A DNA stretch of 64,000 nucleotides from Siphonodentalium dalli (GCA_032622095.1 CP136064.1:218812205-218876204), one strand, 5' to 3'. Positions 34,081-46,789 are shown, numbered from the stretch's first letter. A program made the numbers and translations. Notes: generated by a model not told the origin, from the sequence alone.

Positions 34081-34557
34081 ATGTTCCCTAACAAATATCG
34101 CTCGACATATCTTTGTGCCAATATGTTCATATTGAACATAATTATCCAAGTTATAAGTTACGGGACGCTTAGTGTTCGAATATGACATGTGATGCCGAAG
34201 TGAGAGCAGTATTAGGCAAGGTCGTAGGCCGATCCTAATATTGATTTCGCTGACCCTCACATATATCCGACCACTAATCGTCTCGTAACTTATTTATTTT
34301 GTCAGTGGACAAAATGCAGCATATCCCTTTAAATAATCTTCGCTATATCATTTACTTTCATTTAGTAAGTTAAAGGTGTCGTCTATGGCCATTAACTTGT
34401 GTAAAGTCACAGAGACACGCCATGGGCTTTAATTTAACAAATCATTAAGTGAACGGCTAACCAGAAGTAGAACAACTTGTTAAGTTTAATATTATATTTA
34501 TGAGTCTTTTAGAACTCATCAAATATATCGCGTGCAGGTTTTGGTACATGGATGGTA
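34081..34557. other. No gene recognised
   Basis: Intron DNA without clear repeats. Confidence 0.4.
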
Positions 34558-35649
34558 TAGTCCAGGAGATATTGGTCGACCTCTGCACCCCCCCCCCCCC
34601 AGGAATCAACTTCACCCAACTAATTTTCTTTCTTAAGGTCTCCTCTAATTTTGTTCACTTGTTAACAAGAAAAAAAGTGGCCGCACAGACCCAAAAACAA
34701 GATGGCGTCCATCATGGCGGCTATTTTTTTAAATATGCACCAGGTCTCTTTGATCGCCATGATAGTAAAGATGATAGCACATGCGATATTCGTTATGCTA
34801 ATATACAACTCTTAAAAATTAGCCAAAATTCCGACACCACAATCCAATATGGCGGCCAAGATGGCCGCCGCAATGTGAAAATATGCTATTTTTCTGACAT
34901 GTTACCACCTTTCGTTTGTCTCTGTGGGAAAATGTTGGCATCTTTTTTTTGTTAAAATCGGCTATTTTTGGCGATTTTGTATTTCTGGTGGCCATTTTGG
35001 CCGCCATCTTGGATTTGGGTAAATATTCCTCAACTCAGTTATAAGAGGAATCCTAGCTTGAGTATCTCCTGCACATATATATGCATGGGTGTTGTTATAA
35101 TAGCAATAACATTCATTGATTCGAAACATTACATCGCGTTATTAACGTAGATTCGGCTTTGACCTATTATACGGGCATTTGGGAAAACGTGATATCGGAC
35201 AAAAATATCCCGCAATGAATGTATATTATGGTCCCAATGTGGTTGCCAATGACTCCTCTGTATGATAAATGTATAAGATGACGCAAAGATGCCAACATTT
35301 TCCCACAGAGACAAACGAAAGGTGGTAACATGTCAGAAAAATAGCATATTTTCACATTTCGGCGCCCATCTTGGCCGCCATATTGGATTCTGGTGGCGTA
35401 TTTTTGGCTAATTTGTAAGGGTTGTATACTTGTGATATAACCTTTACTATAACGGCGATCAAAGAGACCTGGTCCATTTTAAAACAATGGCCGCCACGAT
35501 GGACGCCATCTTTTTTTTGGCTCTGTGCGGCCACTTTTTTTCTTGTTAACAAGTGAAAAAAATTAGAGGAGACCTTAAGGAAGAAACTTAGTGGGGTGAA
35601 GTTGAGTCCTGGAAGGGGGTGCAGAGGTCGACCAATGTCTTCTGGACTA
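34558..35649. mobile_element. Foldback-type element with arms near 380 bp
   Basis: TAGTCCAGGAGATATTGGTC at 34558 is mirrored by GACCAATGTCTTCTGGACTA ending at 35649. Long inverted arms (34558-34952 and 35283-35649) share AAGTGGCCGCACAGA, AAGATGGCGTCCAT and TGTTACCACCTTTCGTTTG. Open frames on opposite strands mirror each other and encode nothing recognisable. The spacer (34953-35282) is unrelated. Confidence 0.8.
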
Positions 35650-36263
35650 GTACTATGTCTTTAGATTAACCCCCAAAAAAACTATTTCCCACAGATATGC
35701 CCTTTCTTGGCGCCAAAATACACGAAAAATATCACCGAGGCGACAGAGTTTTGTGTAAATAAATATGGTGTAGAACACCTAATATTTATTTAATATGGGT
35801 CAGTGACCTAATATGGGTTTATATATCGTCATTATTTATCGTCGCTGATTGGATAATCGCAAGAGCTAACATAATAAAGGTTCATATTGGACTTTTTTTC
35901 AGAAATAAACCCACATTGAGCAGGGGGGGGGGGTCTGGAAAAAAATTGCACATATAGGGCGCAAAAAGTTTTTTTTTCTGACCCCGAGGGACCCACCACC
36001 CCATTTGTGCAAAACAAATACTTTTGTTCACCAAAATTTTGGGACCCACCCCCTTTCTCATGTTTTTATAAAAATTTCATAGTTTGATTTAGCCGTTCTT
36101 CAATAACTGTGTTAACTGCCTTACTAAGTGGTAAACACAGATCAGAAAAATAAAAAATCAACTGTATTTGCAGGTGTTTCCTGGTGTTTTTGGTATCTAA
36201 CAACAATAATAAAGCATTATGTAGGTACACTATATGTCACAAATCGCCCCAGACCCCATTATA
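35650..36263. other. No gene recognised; homopolymer-rich repeat debris
   Basis: Contains poly-G and poly-T runs (35921-35970) with CCCACCCC phrases similar to 37.70-37.76 kb, suggesting another decayed repeat. Confidence 0.4.
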
Positions 36264-36464
36264 CAGCAATGCTCTAATTAATCGACTCATTAAACACAGC
36301 AGAATTATGGGTAACTTTTCAGGATTTAGTCGGAAATATGGCTTGTTGCCTCTCGGGGAGAGCTTTCCGATGAATGGCACCAAGCCATATTTCCGACTAA
36401 ATCCTGACAAGTTACCCATAATTCTGCTGTGTTTAATGAGTCGATTAATTAGAGCATTATATTG
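36264..36464. mobile_element. Tc1/mariner-type MITE, third copy
   Basis: A palindrome with arms near 80 bp. AGCAGAATTATGGGTAACTT and AAGTTACCCATAATTCTGCT are exactly inverted around the GGAAATATGGCTTG core. TA flanks are at 36262-36263 and 36465-36466. The right terminus is altered. Confidence 0.8.
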
Positions 36465-37908
36465 TAGCCTTAATATATCGAGTGTGTTGTGTCTGACAGT
36501 TAACACTGGCCAGTGTAGATAGTGGTAAACCGGTCAGGGGTTCCACAAATATTTTTGCATGACCAAAGAATTATTTTGTCTTATCCACCGTGCTAGGATG
36601 GGGAGGGGAATTGTTTTTGGTTATGTATACCCATAGATATATGGTTATTATACCGCCCGATATTAGTCAGCGGTTATATAGTTGACGTCGCGAGCTGTCC
36701 GTCCGTACAAACATTTTGCATTGTAACCAAGAGTCGGTTGTCATATTTTGATGCCCTATGGCATGATGACGGACCAGAAATGGGGAACGAATATGCATAA
36801 TATCACGGGTTGGGACCATCAATGCCTACCAGAGCTATGGGTCGTGTTCGACTTTATGTAATTCAGTCCTCACAAAGTTTTTGCAATATAAGTTAAGTGT
36901 CGGTTGTCAAATTTTGATGTTTGGTATATATGGTGATAGACCAGAATGAAGAATTGAATGTCTCAATGCATTTGAATGCATCACATTATTTCAGTGCATC
37001 TATTTATAAGTAATAATAGTATACAATTAGTATTTAATTTAGTCTTGTTGAGCAGTAAAGCTCCAGGATGAAGTTCGGAAATTCAATGAGAATGGCGTCA
37101 CCTTCACTTGGGATTATCTGAGCTGTAAACAGTAATGTCCATTCATCATAACCAATTCATTTTATTTGGATAATTGTTGCAAATTAACATTACTTGCAAT
37201 CATTCAAGATGAGAAATAACCAGAAGGAATGATTTTGATTACATGCCAGAACAAGACAGTATTTAAGACATTTGAAATTTATGAGATACCATTTTCAATT
37301 TCATGTTATGCAACAATCAGGTTAATGATATCTAGTCATCATTTGAGTATCCACCATGTCGTATCCAATTTGTGATACAGTTTGTTTTGTTTTATTACTT
37401 TTATTCAAGTAATATAACTGGGTAATATATTAATTGTGTTACTAAATATTTCTTCCGTTGATCTGGTTGATGATAAGTTTCCTGAACGCTATTACGATGG
37501 TCAACTGTGAAGTGGTCCGGGATCCTGTGAAATCCAGAATGTTGCTAAATCTGAGGCTAAAGAGTCACTATAGCTGCCTATATAGCCCCATACCAACAAG
37601 CATGGTACTAACATGCTTACAAACAACATTACATGGTCAGTACTTGTAAATTGTTTTTTAAAAAACACACATTTTGGAAAAATATTACACGCACAAATTT
37701 TTCGGGCTCTGGACCACCCACCCACCCCGACCCTATTACGGATTTTTTTTGCAGACCCCCCCCCTGTATTGAGCTTATATCCGTTGAATCACGCAGGCCG
37801 CAACGAAAACACATTACAAAGAGCGTGCATCTGATCAAATAAAATCAAATCAGATCAAATGTATCTATTTGACAAAACAGTCCAAGTGCATCCATATATA
37901 TATAACAA
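36465..37908. other. No gene recognised
   Basis: The stretch 36680-36920 has paired CGGTTGTCA phrases (GAGTCGGTTGTCATATTTTG, GTGTCGGTTGTCAAATTTTG) about 170 bp apart, probably an old tandem repeat. Confidence 0.4.
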
Positions 37909-38521
37909 CTAGCAGATTAGCCCGCCACTGGCAGCATTCGGCCCATGGCTTTGCCAGAAACATGACAGACAATATTATCGTATATGAGCATATACGACAC
38001 GGGCGCATGCGAAATTGGACCCGAATTGACCATTTTGAAGGTCAAGGTCAGGTCGGGGTCATGATTTGACCCACCCCATAACACTCCCCAGACAAAATCA
38101 CCCCTAGGGATCCAATTTCGTCTAAATCCGCCAGTTTTACCAGATTTGACCTTGAATAAACCATTTTGAAGGTCAAAGTCGGGTCGGGGTCACGATTTGA
38201 CCCAACCATGACATTTCCCGGACAAAAGTACTCCTAAGTAGGACGTTTGGTCTCAATCGGTCCAGCCGTTATCGAGGCCATAAAGGATATACACACACAT
38301 ATATACATAAGTCTCACCGAAGGAAAAAGAGGAAGAAACACAAATGAAAACCTGATGTCTAAACAAAAATAAAATTATTTTTATTTTCTTGATTTTTGAT
38401 TCTTAATAAACGCTCAAAACATGAAGGGTGAAGGAATAGACCTCTCGGTCTATTCGACCATCCTGGGGTTTGCCCCCCGAAATTACAATTAGTAGTACGA
38501 AGTCTCAAAATATATAGTAGA
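37909..38521 (-). mobile_element. Non-autonomous Helitron, reverse orientation, with nested insert
   Basis: On the minus strand it begins A|TCTACTATATATTTTGAGAC (38521) and ends with CTAG|T (37909), GGGC lying seven bases before CTAG. TGACCTTGAA..TTTGAAGGTCA phrases link it to Helitron unit 3 at 8872-9795. A 183-bp insert with AAGTCTCA on both sides splits its head. Confidence 0.7.
38317..38499 (+). mobile_element. Retroelement 3' fragment nested in Helitron
   Basis: Flanked by the direct repeat AAGTCTCA (38309-38316, 38500-38507), consistent with a target duplication. It opens with a Lys/Glu-rich reading, has AATAAA near 38405, then hairpin GAATAGACC-TCTC-GGTCTATTC (38434-38455) and GGGG-TTTG-CCCC. 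The same 3' arrangement follows the Lys-rich frames at 49.2 and 52.1 kb, so this is probably a 5'-truncated copy. Confidence 0.65.
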
Positions 38522-39001
38522 TAGAACAGGAACATATATAATACAGTAGTTTAGTTTTAGATAATAAGGCCATATTTCGTCGAACAACATGTTCATAAAT
38601 AACATGTTTTGGGCTATTTTATACTATAGTTGACAGTGGTAAGCATTATTAATTTGGCAGCTAATCGATTGTGATAAATGAAGCTGCATTTAAAAATGTT
38701 GTTGTTATTGAAATGTTATTATACGGGGACCATCGAATCGGATTTAATATCTTTAGCAATTTCTGAACTAAATAGACTCTCCCATCCAGTTTCAAAAGTA
38801 TATCCTGAGAGGTGGGCAGACAAAATGAACATACGACATACGTATGCGAAAGAATAATACAAATTTAATGCCGAATTATTCATATTCACTGACGGGCAAA
38901 CTCCAGATAATAAGTTATTATCGGGAAAATTCCCAAGGGAGCTACCCGGCAATGAGTATTTAGTATAGAAAGTTAAACTGTCAACTATTTTATATATTCA
39001 G
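38522..39001. other. End of the 22.7-kb intron
   Basis: A 77-codon minus-strand frame at 38719-38952 has no recognisable motif. The acceptor TATATATTCAG ends at 39001. Confidence 0.4.
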
Positions 39002-39318
39002 ATCGATTATAGATGAACTTTGGCTCATGGGCCGAAATATTGCGGTTACTGCAACCACAGCAAATGCCAGCAAGCAGATCCAACGTGGAGGCACAACACT
39101 GCATCACTGGGGTGGACTTGGAGATGGTCGATATGATCGGGAAGACTTGTTAGAGCTATTTCGGGCGGACGACAGATTCGTGGAATCGAGAGCAAGGATC
39201 ATTGAATGTGATGCTCATCATTGACGAAGTTGGCATGCTGTCAGGCCGCCTACTTGATACTATTGAATTTCTGTGTCGCGGCATCCGAAAAAAGCCATAT
39301 CCATTCGGTGGTATACAG
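39002..39318 (+). pseudogene. Helicase exon 2 (Walker B)
   Basis: Reads IIDELWLMGRNIAVTATTAN, ASKQIQRGGTTLHHWGGLGD, then after a frame change near 39215 LIIDEVGMLSGRLLDTIEF and RGIRKKPYPFGGIQ. TATTANASK is the PIF1 motif Ia and DEVGML is Walker B. The sequence between ECD and LIIDE has one base too many (or two too few), so this copy is frame-broken. The donor is ATACAG|GTGTGC, phase 0. Confidence 0.85.
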
Positions 39319-39719
39319 GTGTGCTATCTCACTATTTCTATTTTGTGACTGATTAGTTATTTATTCCCTTCTTTATTTAACATTCGGAAAAGTAATTTCT
39401 GGCCAGAATTTTAGGAACTATAAACGATATTGTAAGGTGACCACTTGGATGATTAATTAAGATAGCACCTGATTCCAACCCGAAATTTACCAACCAACCC
39501 ACGGAGATTCCATACCCTACCACCCAAAGTGGTAAAATGCCCAAATTGTATGTAATCAGTCGGTTAGTCAGTAAGGGCCGTAATGGGGGGAGTGTTAAGA
39601 GGTTAATATGTTATCTTCAAATCTGAGTTAATAATATGATATAAATTTAATTTAGGCTGGAGTGATAAATTAATTTACAAATTTAAAGGACATAATTTCT
39701 TAAAGACATATTAAGGACT

Positions 39720-40300
39720 TGTTTGGGCGCGTGAAACTGATACGTTAGTATTCAGGTGCTATGCTAACTGGAGGAATGTGGCATTCTACTATCATCACTG
39801 AAAATCTCAAGAAAATCGACACTCCATAGAAAACATCGTCTGAACTATACTAAATTGTAAATATTTACTACATGAATCGGGACGCATCTTTCGGCGATAA
39901 AATAACGAAAACGATTTCGCCATTTATGGACTTGTTCCAGTGCGTGAGTGAAATTAACAAGTTAGTACTCAGATGCTATGCCAACCTGGTGAAAATGCAT
40001 TATACTGACGATACATTATAAGGAATCGACCATACCTCTCCATAGGAAGCATCATCTGAACTGCGCTCAATTGTAAATATTTCCGTTTCGATCCGGCACG
40101 CAACTATAAGCGATAATCTAACACAAATGATTTCGCCATCGAAAGTCATTGCATTTCATTAATATATAAGAATGACGGTGTGTGTTGTCAATCCGGATTC
40201 ATAATCGTGAAAAATAACTGCTTTGTCCAAGATTATTATAAAGTTCTATTTGATCACCATACCGCAGTGTTTCACATTACTTTAATTATATTTGGTTTAT
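39720..40300 (+). repeat. Dispersed repeat R1, two head-to-tail copies
   Basis: GTTAGTATTCAGGTGCTATG (39743) and GTTAGTACTCAGATGCTATG (39961) start equivalent segments about 218 bp apart. Both continue with CTCCATAG, CATCGTCTGAAC-like and GATTTCGCCAT. The second extends into TGTGTTGTC and CAGTGTTTCACATTACTTT, just before exon 3. Confidence 0.7.
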
Positions 40301-40305
40301 TTCAG

Positions 40306-40431
40306 GTGGTTGCGTCTGGTGACTTTAAACAGCTGGCTTCAGTTAAAAATAAATACGACAAGGATGCGGAATTATGTTTTAAAAGTGAACAGTTTTCGAA
40401 GATTTTTCCTCATCGACTTAATTTAACAATG
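40306..40431 (+). CDS. Helicase exon 3 (motif III)
   Basis: 42 codons, VVASGDFKQLASVKN through SEQFSKIFPHRLNLTM. GDFKQL is helicase motif III. The acceptor is GGTTTATTTCAG and the donor ATG|GTGAGC. Both ends are phase 0 and no lesion is present. Confidence 0.85.
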
Positions 40432-40629
40432 GTGAGCTAAATGTTACAAATGCTAAGACGCTAATTATCCAAGAAAACTCTGGTTAAAACACCACTACAT
40501 AAAACATTTTTTGTATAAGGTGTACTCGCATTTATTTTTTTTATTTTATTTTTTTTTAATTAATTTTTTAATTTAATAATTTGTTTTTCACTGAGTTAAT
40601 ATTATTGTTTTGTTTATAACATGAGTTAA

Positions 40630-41314
40630 TTGTGCAGTTTTCCCGATTTTGACCTTGAATTGATCATTTTAAAGGTCAAGGTCAGGTCGGGGTCACAATT
40701 CAACCCGTCCATGGCACTTCCCGTAGGTAGCAACATACATGTTGTGTATATATAATTTGTGGGTACCCGTTTCAAGGCGAAGAAGACATAAGAATCACAC
40801 AACACGCAGTACCCGTCGCTAAAAGATGTATGAGTTAAGGTATATCGGGCGGAAAAACTGACCCGATGAAAAATTTCCCTGTTCCTAGGAACGACAGACA
40901 TAAGAATGACACAACAACCCATTGTACGATATAAAAAATGTAGAGTTACGCCTCTTAGATAATTCTGCCTTTTTAATCGAGATAAATGCATTTCGTGTTT
41001 TGCATCAGTAGTTTCGTACGCATGGGGTAAGCGTTTAGCAAGGTCGATGGCAATAAAGAGCGTTAGTCGGTTAACAACTCCGAATATGGTCAATATAAAG
41101 ATCGTTGATGCCTTAACCCCCGAAGTGGAGTTTGCGGTGATTTTGATGATTGGGAGTGGAGAATGAGTGATCAGAGCTTGTCCAAAATGCGACGTCGACG
41201 ATCCCCGTCGGTTTTTACCCTTGGATAGGAAGTTTGGTCTCGATCGGTCCAGGCGTTTTCGATTCTATAAAGTACACACGCACACATATACGAAGTCTCA
41301 AAACATATAGTAGA
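40630..41314 (-). mobile_element. Truncated Helitron, reverse orientation
   Basis: The minus-strand 5' end TCTACTATATGTTTTGAGAC at about 41314 matches that of the 38-kb element. GACCTTGAATTGATCATTTT and GGTCAGGTCGGGGTCAC at the other side belong to the same family. The CTAG terminus is missing, and the middle includes AAAGAGCGTT-type sequence (41054) from another repeat. Confidence 0.55.
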
Positions 41315-42022
41315 GATGAGGCTTGAGCACTGAAGTGCAAGGGGGTGGTGCAAATGGAATTATGCAAAACTTGTGATTTTGTCTGATTCTGATTCAAGCG
41401 GGGGTGCAATTGGAATTTCCCAAGGTGGACACTCCCAACAGAGACCCTCTAGCCACGTCCCTGGTCTTGAGCATATGTGCACATTTAATAAGCTAACAAT
41501 TGGAATTATGACAGAGATGATTGGCGTACCTCGCTTGCGCATAGACATGGTTGATGATCTTTAATACTCTATGGGAAGCCAAATTGACATTTAGTAGACA
41601 AATGCTCTTCCAACTATAATGAATGATGAGTTTGAAAAGTTATGTCATTAATTACACGCCACTAATTACGCCAAAGAGTCTTTGTTTAGCTGGGACTATT
41701 TCTTTACGCGGGCAAACAACGCATATAATTACTATCTGTTGATTTAAGTATGTTTTGTCGATGTTTTGGATCATGTAATAAATATAATCTACAACTCGTC
41801 CCCAGTTTATAGCGGAGTTTACAAAACGAGTCCAGTAAATTAGGTCTGGACCGAGCCTTTTTAATTAGTCTCAGTCTTTTGAATTTGTACAGTATATAGA
41901 TAAGTATATAACCAATCCATGCATTGCTAATATAACATTTGGAGACTCGTTGTAGATTATCTATATATTATATATGTAGGTATATAGATATATAAATAAG
42001 TATGTGTTACAAATTTATGCAG
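41315..42022. other. Intron; partial GGGACGT-type MITE
   Basis: TCTAGCCACGTCCC at about 41446-41459 is the end of the MITE family seen at 14079-14399, in truncated form. Confidence 0.45.
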
Positions 42023-42251
42023 GTCACTCGTCAAACGAATGAAAGTTTCATCAGGGCTATTAGAGAATTGTGTGACGGAAACCCATCAGAAGAGACGCAT
42101 CAGTTAATGGCATCCCTAAACAGACCTATACCCATTACCAAAAGGGAGCCAACACGTCTCGTGGGGAGGAACGACGAAGCTGATGTTTACAACCATAATA
42201 TGCTGGCTGCAATGGAGGGTAAAAAGTTCATCAGCCATTCCATCGATGAAG
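42023..42251 (+). CDS. Helicase exon 4
   Basis: 76 codons plus one base: VTRQTNESFIRAIRELCDGN, PSEETHQLMASLNRPIPITK, then LVGRNDEADVYN and SHSIDEG. The RELCDGxPSExT block is typical of PIF1 proteins after the motif IV region. The acceptor is AATTTATGCAG. The donor GAAG|GTTGGT gives the reading EGNKSALQGC with the next exon. An alternative donor four bases on (TTG|GTAAGA) would break the helicase frame. Confidence 0.8.
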
Positions 42252-44639
42252 GTTGGTAAGATAAGTGTCAGTTTAGAAAATAAAAATTTATCAGATCATT
42301 ATCGTTGTCGTAAAAAGGTACCCAAAATAGACACCTAGAAATTTTTTCTCATGTTTTGAGTTTTCAAACAGTTCTCAACCGCACTGCACGGATAATCTTT
42401 AGTTATGTCCCTGTTTACAACGACTTATTTCAATTAATATTGACAATTACTGACTGTTTTAGTCTCAGTCTTTTCAATATGTACAGTCGTCAGTAGGCAT
42501 CTCAACAGTCATTGACTCTTTTGTTATGTTAGCAAAAGTTTAATAATAATCCGTTCATCCTAATTTTACACATGTTTCTGACTAAAGCGCCAACTTAACA
42601 ATGGTGTGCGGGCATCAATAAAAAATGTAACTCGCACCACCCACCATATATATGCTGTTAAAGTTTAATACTGGTATAATAATATACATTCCTAGGGAGT
42701 ATGTGAGGAAAATGCTCGGGCCCAGTAGGGAGGGGATTGAAGTTGTAACCATTTTTGTTTAAAAATATCATAGGTTAGACATTTCTTGCCTGATACAACA
42801 TCATATTTCACACCAATATTAATTTAGAACTGATATCATTGTTTTATTTTCCAACCAACAATGAATTGACAATTAGTTACATTTAGGAGGCCCCCACCCC
42901 ACCCACATGGAATACGGAATACCACTTAACACAGAGGGATACCAGTTAACAGCCTTATGGAATACATAAACATATATGAAAACGTAATTTTTTGGAAGGT
43001 CGGCGTACGAATACTGGTATTTTTAGAATACCGAATACCTCCTGACAGTGGGGCCGGAATACGGCGTACCTCATAACAGGATATTGAATACGGCGTACGA
43101 AAGGGAGGGGTGGGGCCTCATTTAGATCAACAATAGCTTTTAAACATACTTTCCGTTAAAGTGTTGGACCGAAATGACCGCGCTATTTAACTTTATGCAC
43201 GATGTCAGATTGGCTACACATTTTACTTTATGTGGTGTCTGGTTTTACATTTCAAAGCTTGGTTGGTTAGGCTAGGTGTTGGATATTGGTCAGTGAAGTT
43301 CAATTATTATTCAACGTAGAGTCTCAAGCTATGTCCCTGTTTAGAACGATAAATTCCATGGGATTTTGAGAAGTCGTGACAAGTACTAACCAAGTATTGA
43401 CAGTCGGCATGTGAGCTTATCAACAGTCATTGACTGTTTTGATATTTTTGCAAAATCTTAATATGCCGGTAATCCAAATTATTTAGTCCTAACTGTTCAT
43501 TTATAACCTGTATAATCTATTTATGAGCTGTATCATAACTGTTTAATTAATGGTTGATTTGTGCCCAATATTTGTTGTCCACTCATTAACGCCACCGGTG
43601 TATTCTGTTCTACAAATTTTAGAAATCTGTGGTCCTATGGGGATTTTATAAATAGATAATTGTTTTTTCCTGTTATTTTGGGACGTTTTAAAGTTGTACT
43701 GCGAGTCCAGTAAAAGCTGTAGTTGGAATGTCCAAGTCCGTGAAAGTTCTATTGACTATGCCGATGATTTGAGAGGCTTTATTGTTTTAGGATATTGTAG
43801 AAAGGCTAATCTGGTCGTGTCAAATTGAGCTACAGCGATGGTATATGTCACAGGACAACACATTTCGGGTGTCGGTGGGGTGTGTAATCGCTGGATGTGT
43901 TATAGTTGCAGCATGTAACTTTTATGACCGCGTTAATTGCGTTCGATGTTTATGTATGCACAATGGCTGGGCCATGCACACTTGAAAATTTTATGGCGGG
44001 AACACAATTTGTTATGCGCATTTAGAAGCTTTCTGGTTTGGTGAATAAAATACTTGCACTAATAAGCCATAGTTTTTTGTCATGATTTGAAGGATTAGTT
44101 GCTTTAATGGAATTCTGAGGCGGTGCATCTGTGTAACCAATATATTCTATATTATTATTTATATTTATGGCCAATAATATGATCTTGGGGGCGTTACCAT
44201 TTCTGACAATGGTTTTCTTGTTCATACATGGTGCAGGAGTTGATAAAGTTGTTTCGCGCAAATTCCAGCCGCACATTTAATTGGGTGTTGCCAATATTGG
44301 GGTAAAGCATTTCCAAAGATCTTATGGAACAGACGCGCGACAAATAATGAACAAATTAATTTAGCACCTATTTTAAACAACGCTTCGGTAGAGTTTCGCC
44401 TGCAATTTTTGCAAAACAACTGTGGTTTTATGTACGACGTCACGGTCATGTTGTCAAGTGGATTTATGGTTTTTCCCAGAAATAAGTGCAACAGAATTTT
44501 TTTTGCTGAAATACGTGCATAGAACCTCCATTAGAAACATACTAAAAATAAGCAACAATCGGGGGGAAAAAGAGAAAATGGTGATTTCCGTTTAATAAAT
44601 ATGGGAAAATTTTGTCAAATCATACATACTTTAGCGTAT
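42252..44639. other. Intron without recognised gene
   Basis: Decayed GGGACGT-type MITE sequence near 42.78-42.90 kb (GTTTTATTTTCCAACCAACAA). Repeated AATACGGCGTACC-like phrases are at 43.0-43.1 kb. No coding exon was identified. Confidence 0.4.
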
Positions 44640-45130
44640 ATAAACAAATCAAATATACAAGTCCTATAAATATCATACCTATTTTGTTGTCCTCACTGTC
44701 CTGAATCCAGAACGGAAAACCACTACCAGATGTGTGGATTATTTTTCGAGTTGTGTATCTTTAAAAACGCGAATTGACATCATTTCGGAGCCTAAATTTC
44801 GCAAAATGAGCCAAATATTATATTTTATGGTTAATTATTTAAAAAACGAGCGCATTGCAATTGATGAATTTGGTGAAATATATTTGGGAAAATTTGGTGA
44901 AATCATCAATTTATGGATATTCGTGGATGTATCTAACAAAATCAAATTCACAAGTCCTACAAATGCCTATTTTGTTGTCCTCGCTTTCCTGAATCCAGAA
45001 CTGAAAACTATTGCTAGATTTATTGAGTATTTTTAAAGTTGTGTGCCTTCAAAAACACGAAATGACCTTAATTCGGAGCTTAAATTTGGCAGAATGAGCC
45101 AAAAATAGTATGTTATGGTTAATTATTTAA
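44640..45130 (+). repeat. Tandem duplication of about 292 bp
   Basis: ACAAGTCCTA..AAAT and TATTTTGTTGTCCTC..CCTGAATCCAGAAC recur from about 44655 and 44946, followed in both by GTTGTG, AAAATGAGCC or GAATGAGCC, and GGTTAATTATTTAA. Confidence 0.75.
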
Positions 45131-45689
45131 GAAAAACTGGAGCAAACTGCAGAGCTTTCTCGCTGTTTTTGTCATTTCCTCACTAGATAAATCACACAAA
45201 AAATGAATAATACGTGCATCTATGGTTAAGAAGAATTAAATATTCTCAAACAAAATGTGTATTCCATTGTTTGGAATTAGCCAAATTTGCTACTGACACA
45301 AAACTCGGGTGATGAAATGCAACATTTGAGGTCATGTAACTCAATGAATTAAAATGTATATGCTCTGCTTTTCTCGTTACCTTTTAAGAATACAAGAAGA
45401 ACGAATTGTGATAGAAATTCTGAATTGGTGCAGAAAATGAAATTATGGCTCCGTGAACTCTTAATCTAGCCTCTTTTCCGAAAATTTCGGGGCCTTTTTG
45501 TCACTTTTTTAAAGGTTTTTGTGCATATTCAGAAACATTAACGAAAGTTTATTCTTCTTATATTAGTCTTTTGTTGAGAAAAAAACATTTCAATGGTTAT
45601 ACCAATAAATGTCACTGGATTTCACTCATCACTTCGGGAAATTTACTCAAAATTTGAATGGGAGAAACATGGGGTATGGGGAAAGCATA

Positions 45690-45860
45690 ACATACGATAT
45701 TTGGGTCATTCTGAGAAATATAGGTTCCGAAATAAGGTTAATTCGTGTTTTTGAAGGCACACAACCTGAAAATGCTCAATAAATATATGAATGGTTTTCA
45801 GTTCAAATTTATTTCACAATATTCACCAATTCCCCTTTTCCCGATATTTGCTGATTTTTA
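45690..45860 (-). repeat. Inverted relative of the 292-bp repeat
   Basis: TTGGGTCATTCTGAG, TTCGTGTTTTTGAAGGCACAC and GCTCAATAAATATATGA are the reverse of phrases at 45.0-45.12 kb. Confidence 0.65.
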
Positions 45861-46079
45861 GTATTTTGTTTATGGGGGGTTTACGTACTTATTCCATTAA
45901 AACAAAGTTATGTTGCAATTAGTTCCGGGTTTGACATTTTGTCTCATAAATGCTCTGGAGTTATGACGTCATTTCGACAAATGTCATAATAAATGGTGTC
46001 TATACTTGAGTACAAATACTGCATTTGGGTATATCTTGTTTCTCATTACTTGAACTCAATTGTTAACCTTGCTTTTCAG

Positions 46080-46789
46080 GCAACAAGTCAGCTCTGCAAG
46101 GATGTCAAGTGCAGAGGGTTTTTTTATGTTTGAAGGTGTGTGCACCGGTTATAATAGTCAAGAACTTGTCAACATTCCTGACCAACGGAACGATGGGAAT
46201 CGTCCAATGATTTCATAAAGAATTCCCAGTAGTAGTATTTGGTGACGTGGCGGTGGAATTGCACAAAGAACGATTTGACGTTCAGCACAAGTCATGCAAT
46301 GGGGTGGTGGGGAAAAGGGTACAATACCCAATACGTCTTGGTTTCGCAATGACAGTGCACAGGGCCCAGGGTATGACCCTAGATTCAGCCATTGTGGATT
46401 GTACCCTTTTCTTCGCCGCCGGACACATCGGTGTGGCAGTTGGCAGAGTACGGTGCCGAGAAAACATTCAAGTTATAAACTATTCAAAGAATATAGCTTC
46501 TCTAAAACATCCTGCACATGTATATGCTTATTATACTACTGATACACAGGGGTTTGTTGATGATAGGACATGCTGTCTTACAACTATGGATATAATACAT
46601 GAGACTGTCAGGCAGAATATCATTCCGGAGGTCCCACCAATCCCCATCAGCTTCATTAGGAGGATCGATTCGGAATCTTGCAATGTCGATTTAAGGAAAA
46701 TAATTGAAGAAATGAACGGAAGACCATACATGATTCATATGAATGAGGATTTTTTGGAATCGAACTATATTAGCAGAATATGTGAATGA
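46080..46789 (+). pseudogene. Helicase exon 5, C-terminal helicase motifs
   Basis: Frame: GNKSALQGCQVQRVFLCLKV, APVIIVKNLSTFLTNGTMGI, then TGA at 46208-46210, then in the same frame FHKEFPVVVFGDVAVELHKE, YPIRLGFAMTVHRAQGMTLD, FFAAGHIGVAVGRVRC and NIQVINYS. TVHRAQGMTLD and GVAVGR are motifs V and VI. The lone TGA replaces a sense codon, and the reading continues another 190 codons. From 46555 onward this sequence is the left arm of the inverted duplication. Confidence 0.85.

Noticed and set aside
34500-35552. Mirrored frames with WPPWPPS-like text
   Set aside because: They arise from the inverted arms of the foldback element.
36184-36522. Frames on both strands with near-identical protein text
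   Set aside because: Expected from the palindromic mariner-type MITE; they are not genes.
38719-38952. 77-codon minus-strand frame next to helicase exon 2
   Set aside because: Plausible composition but no domain, and its position in the intron end next to a Helitron gives no support.
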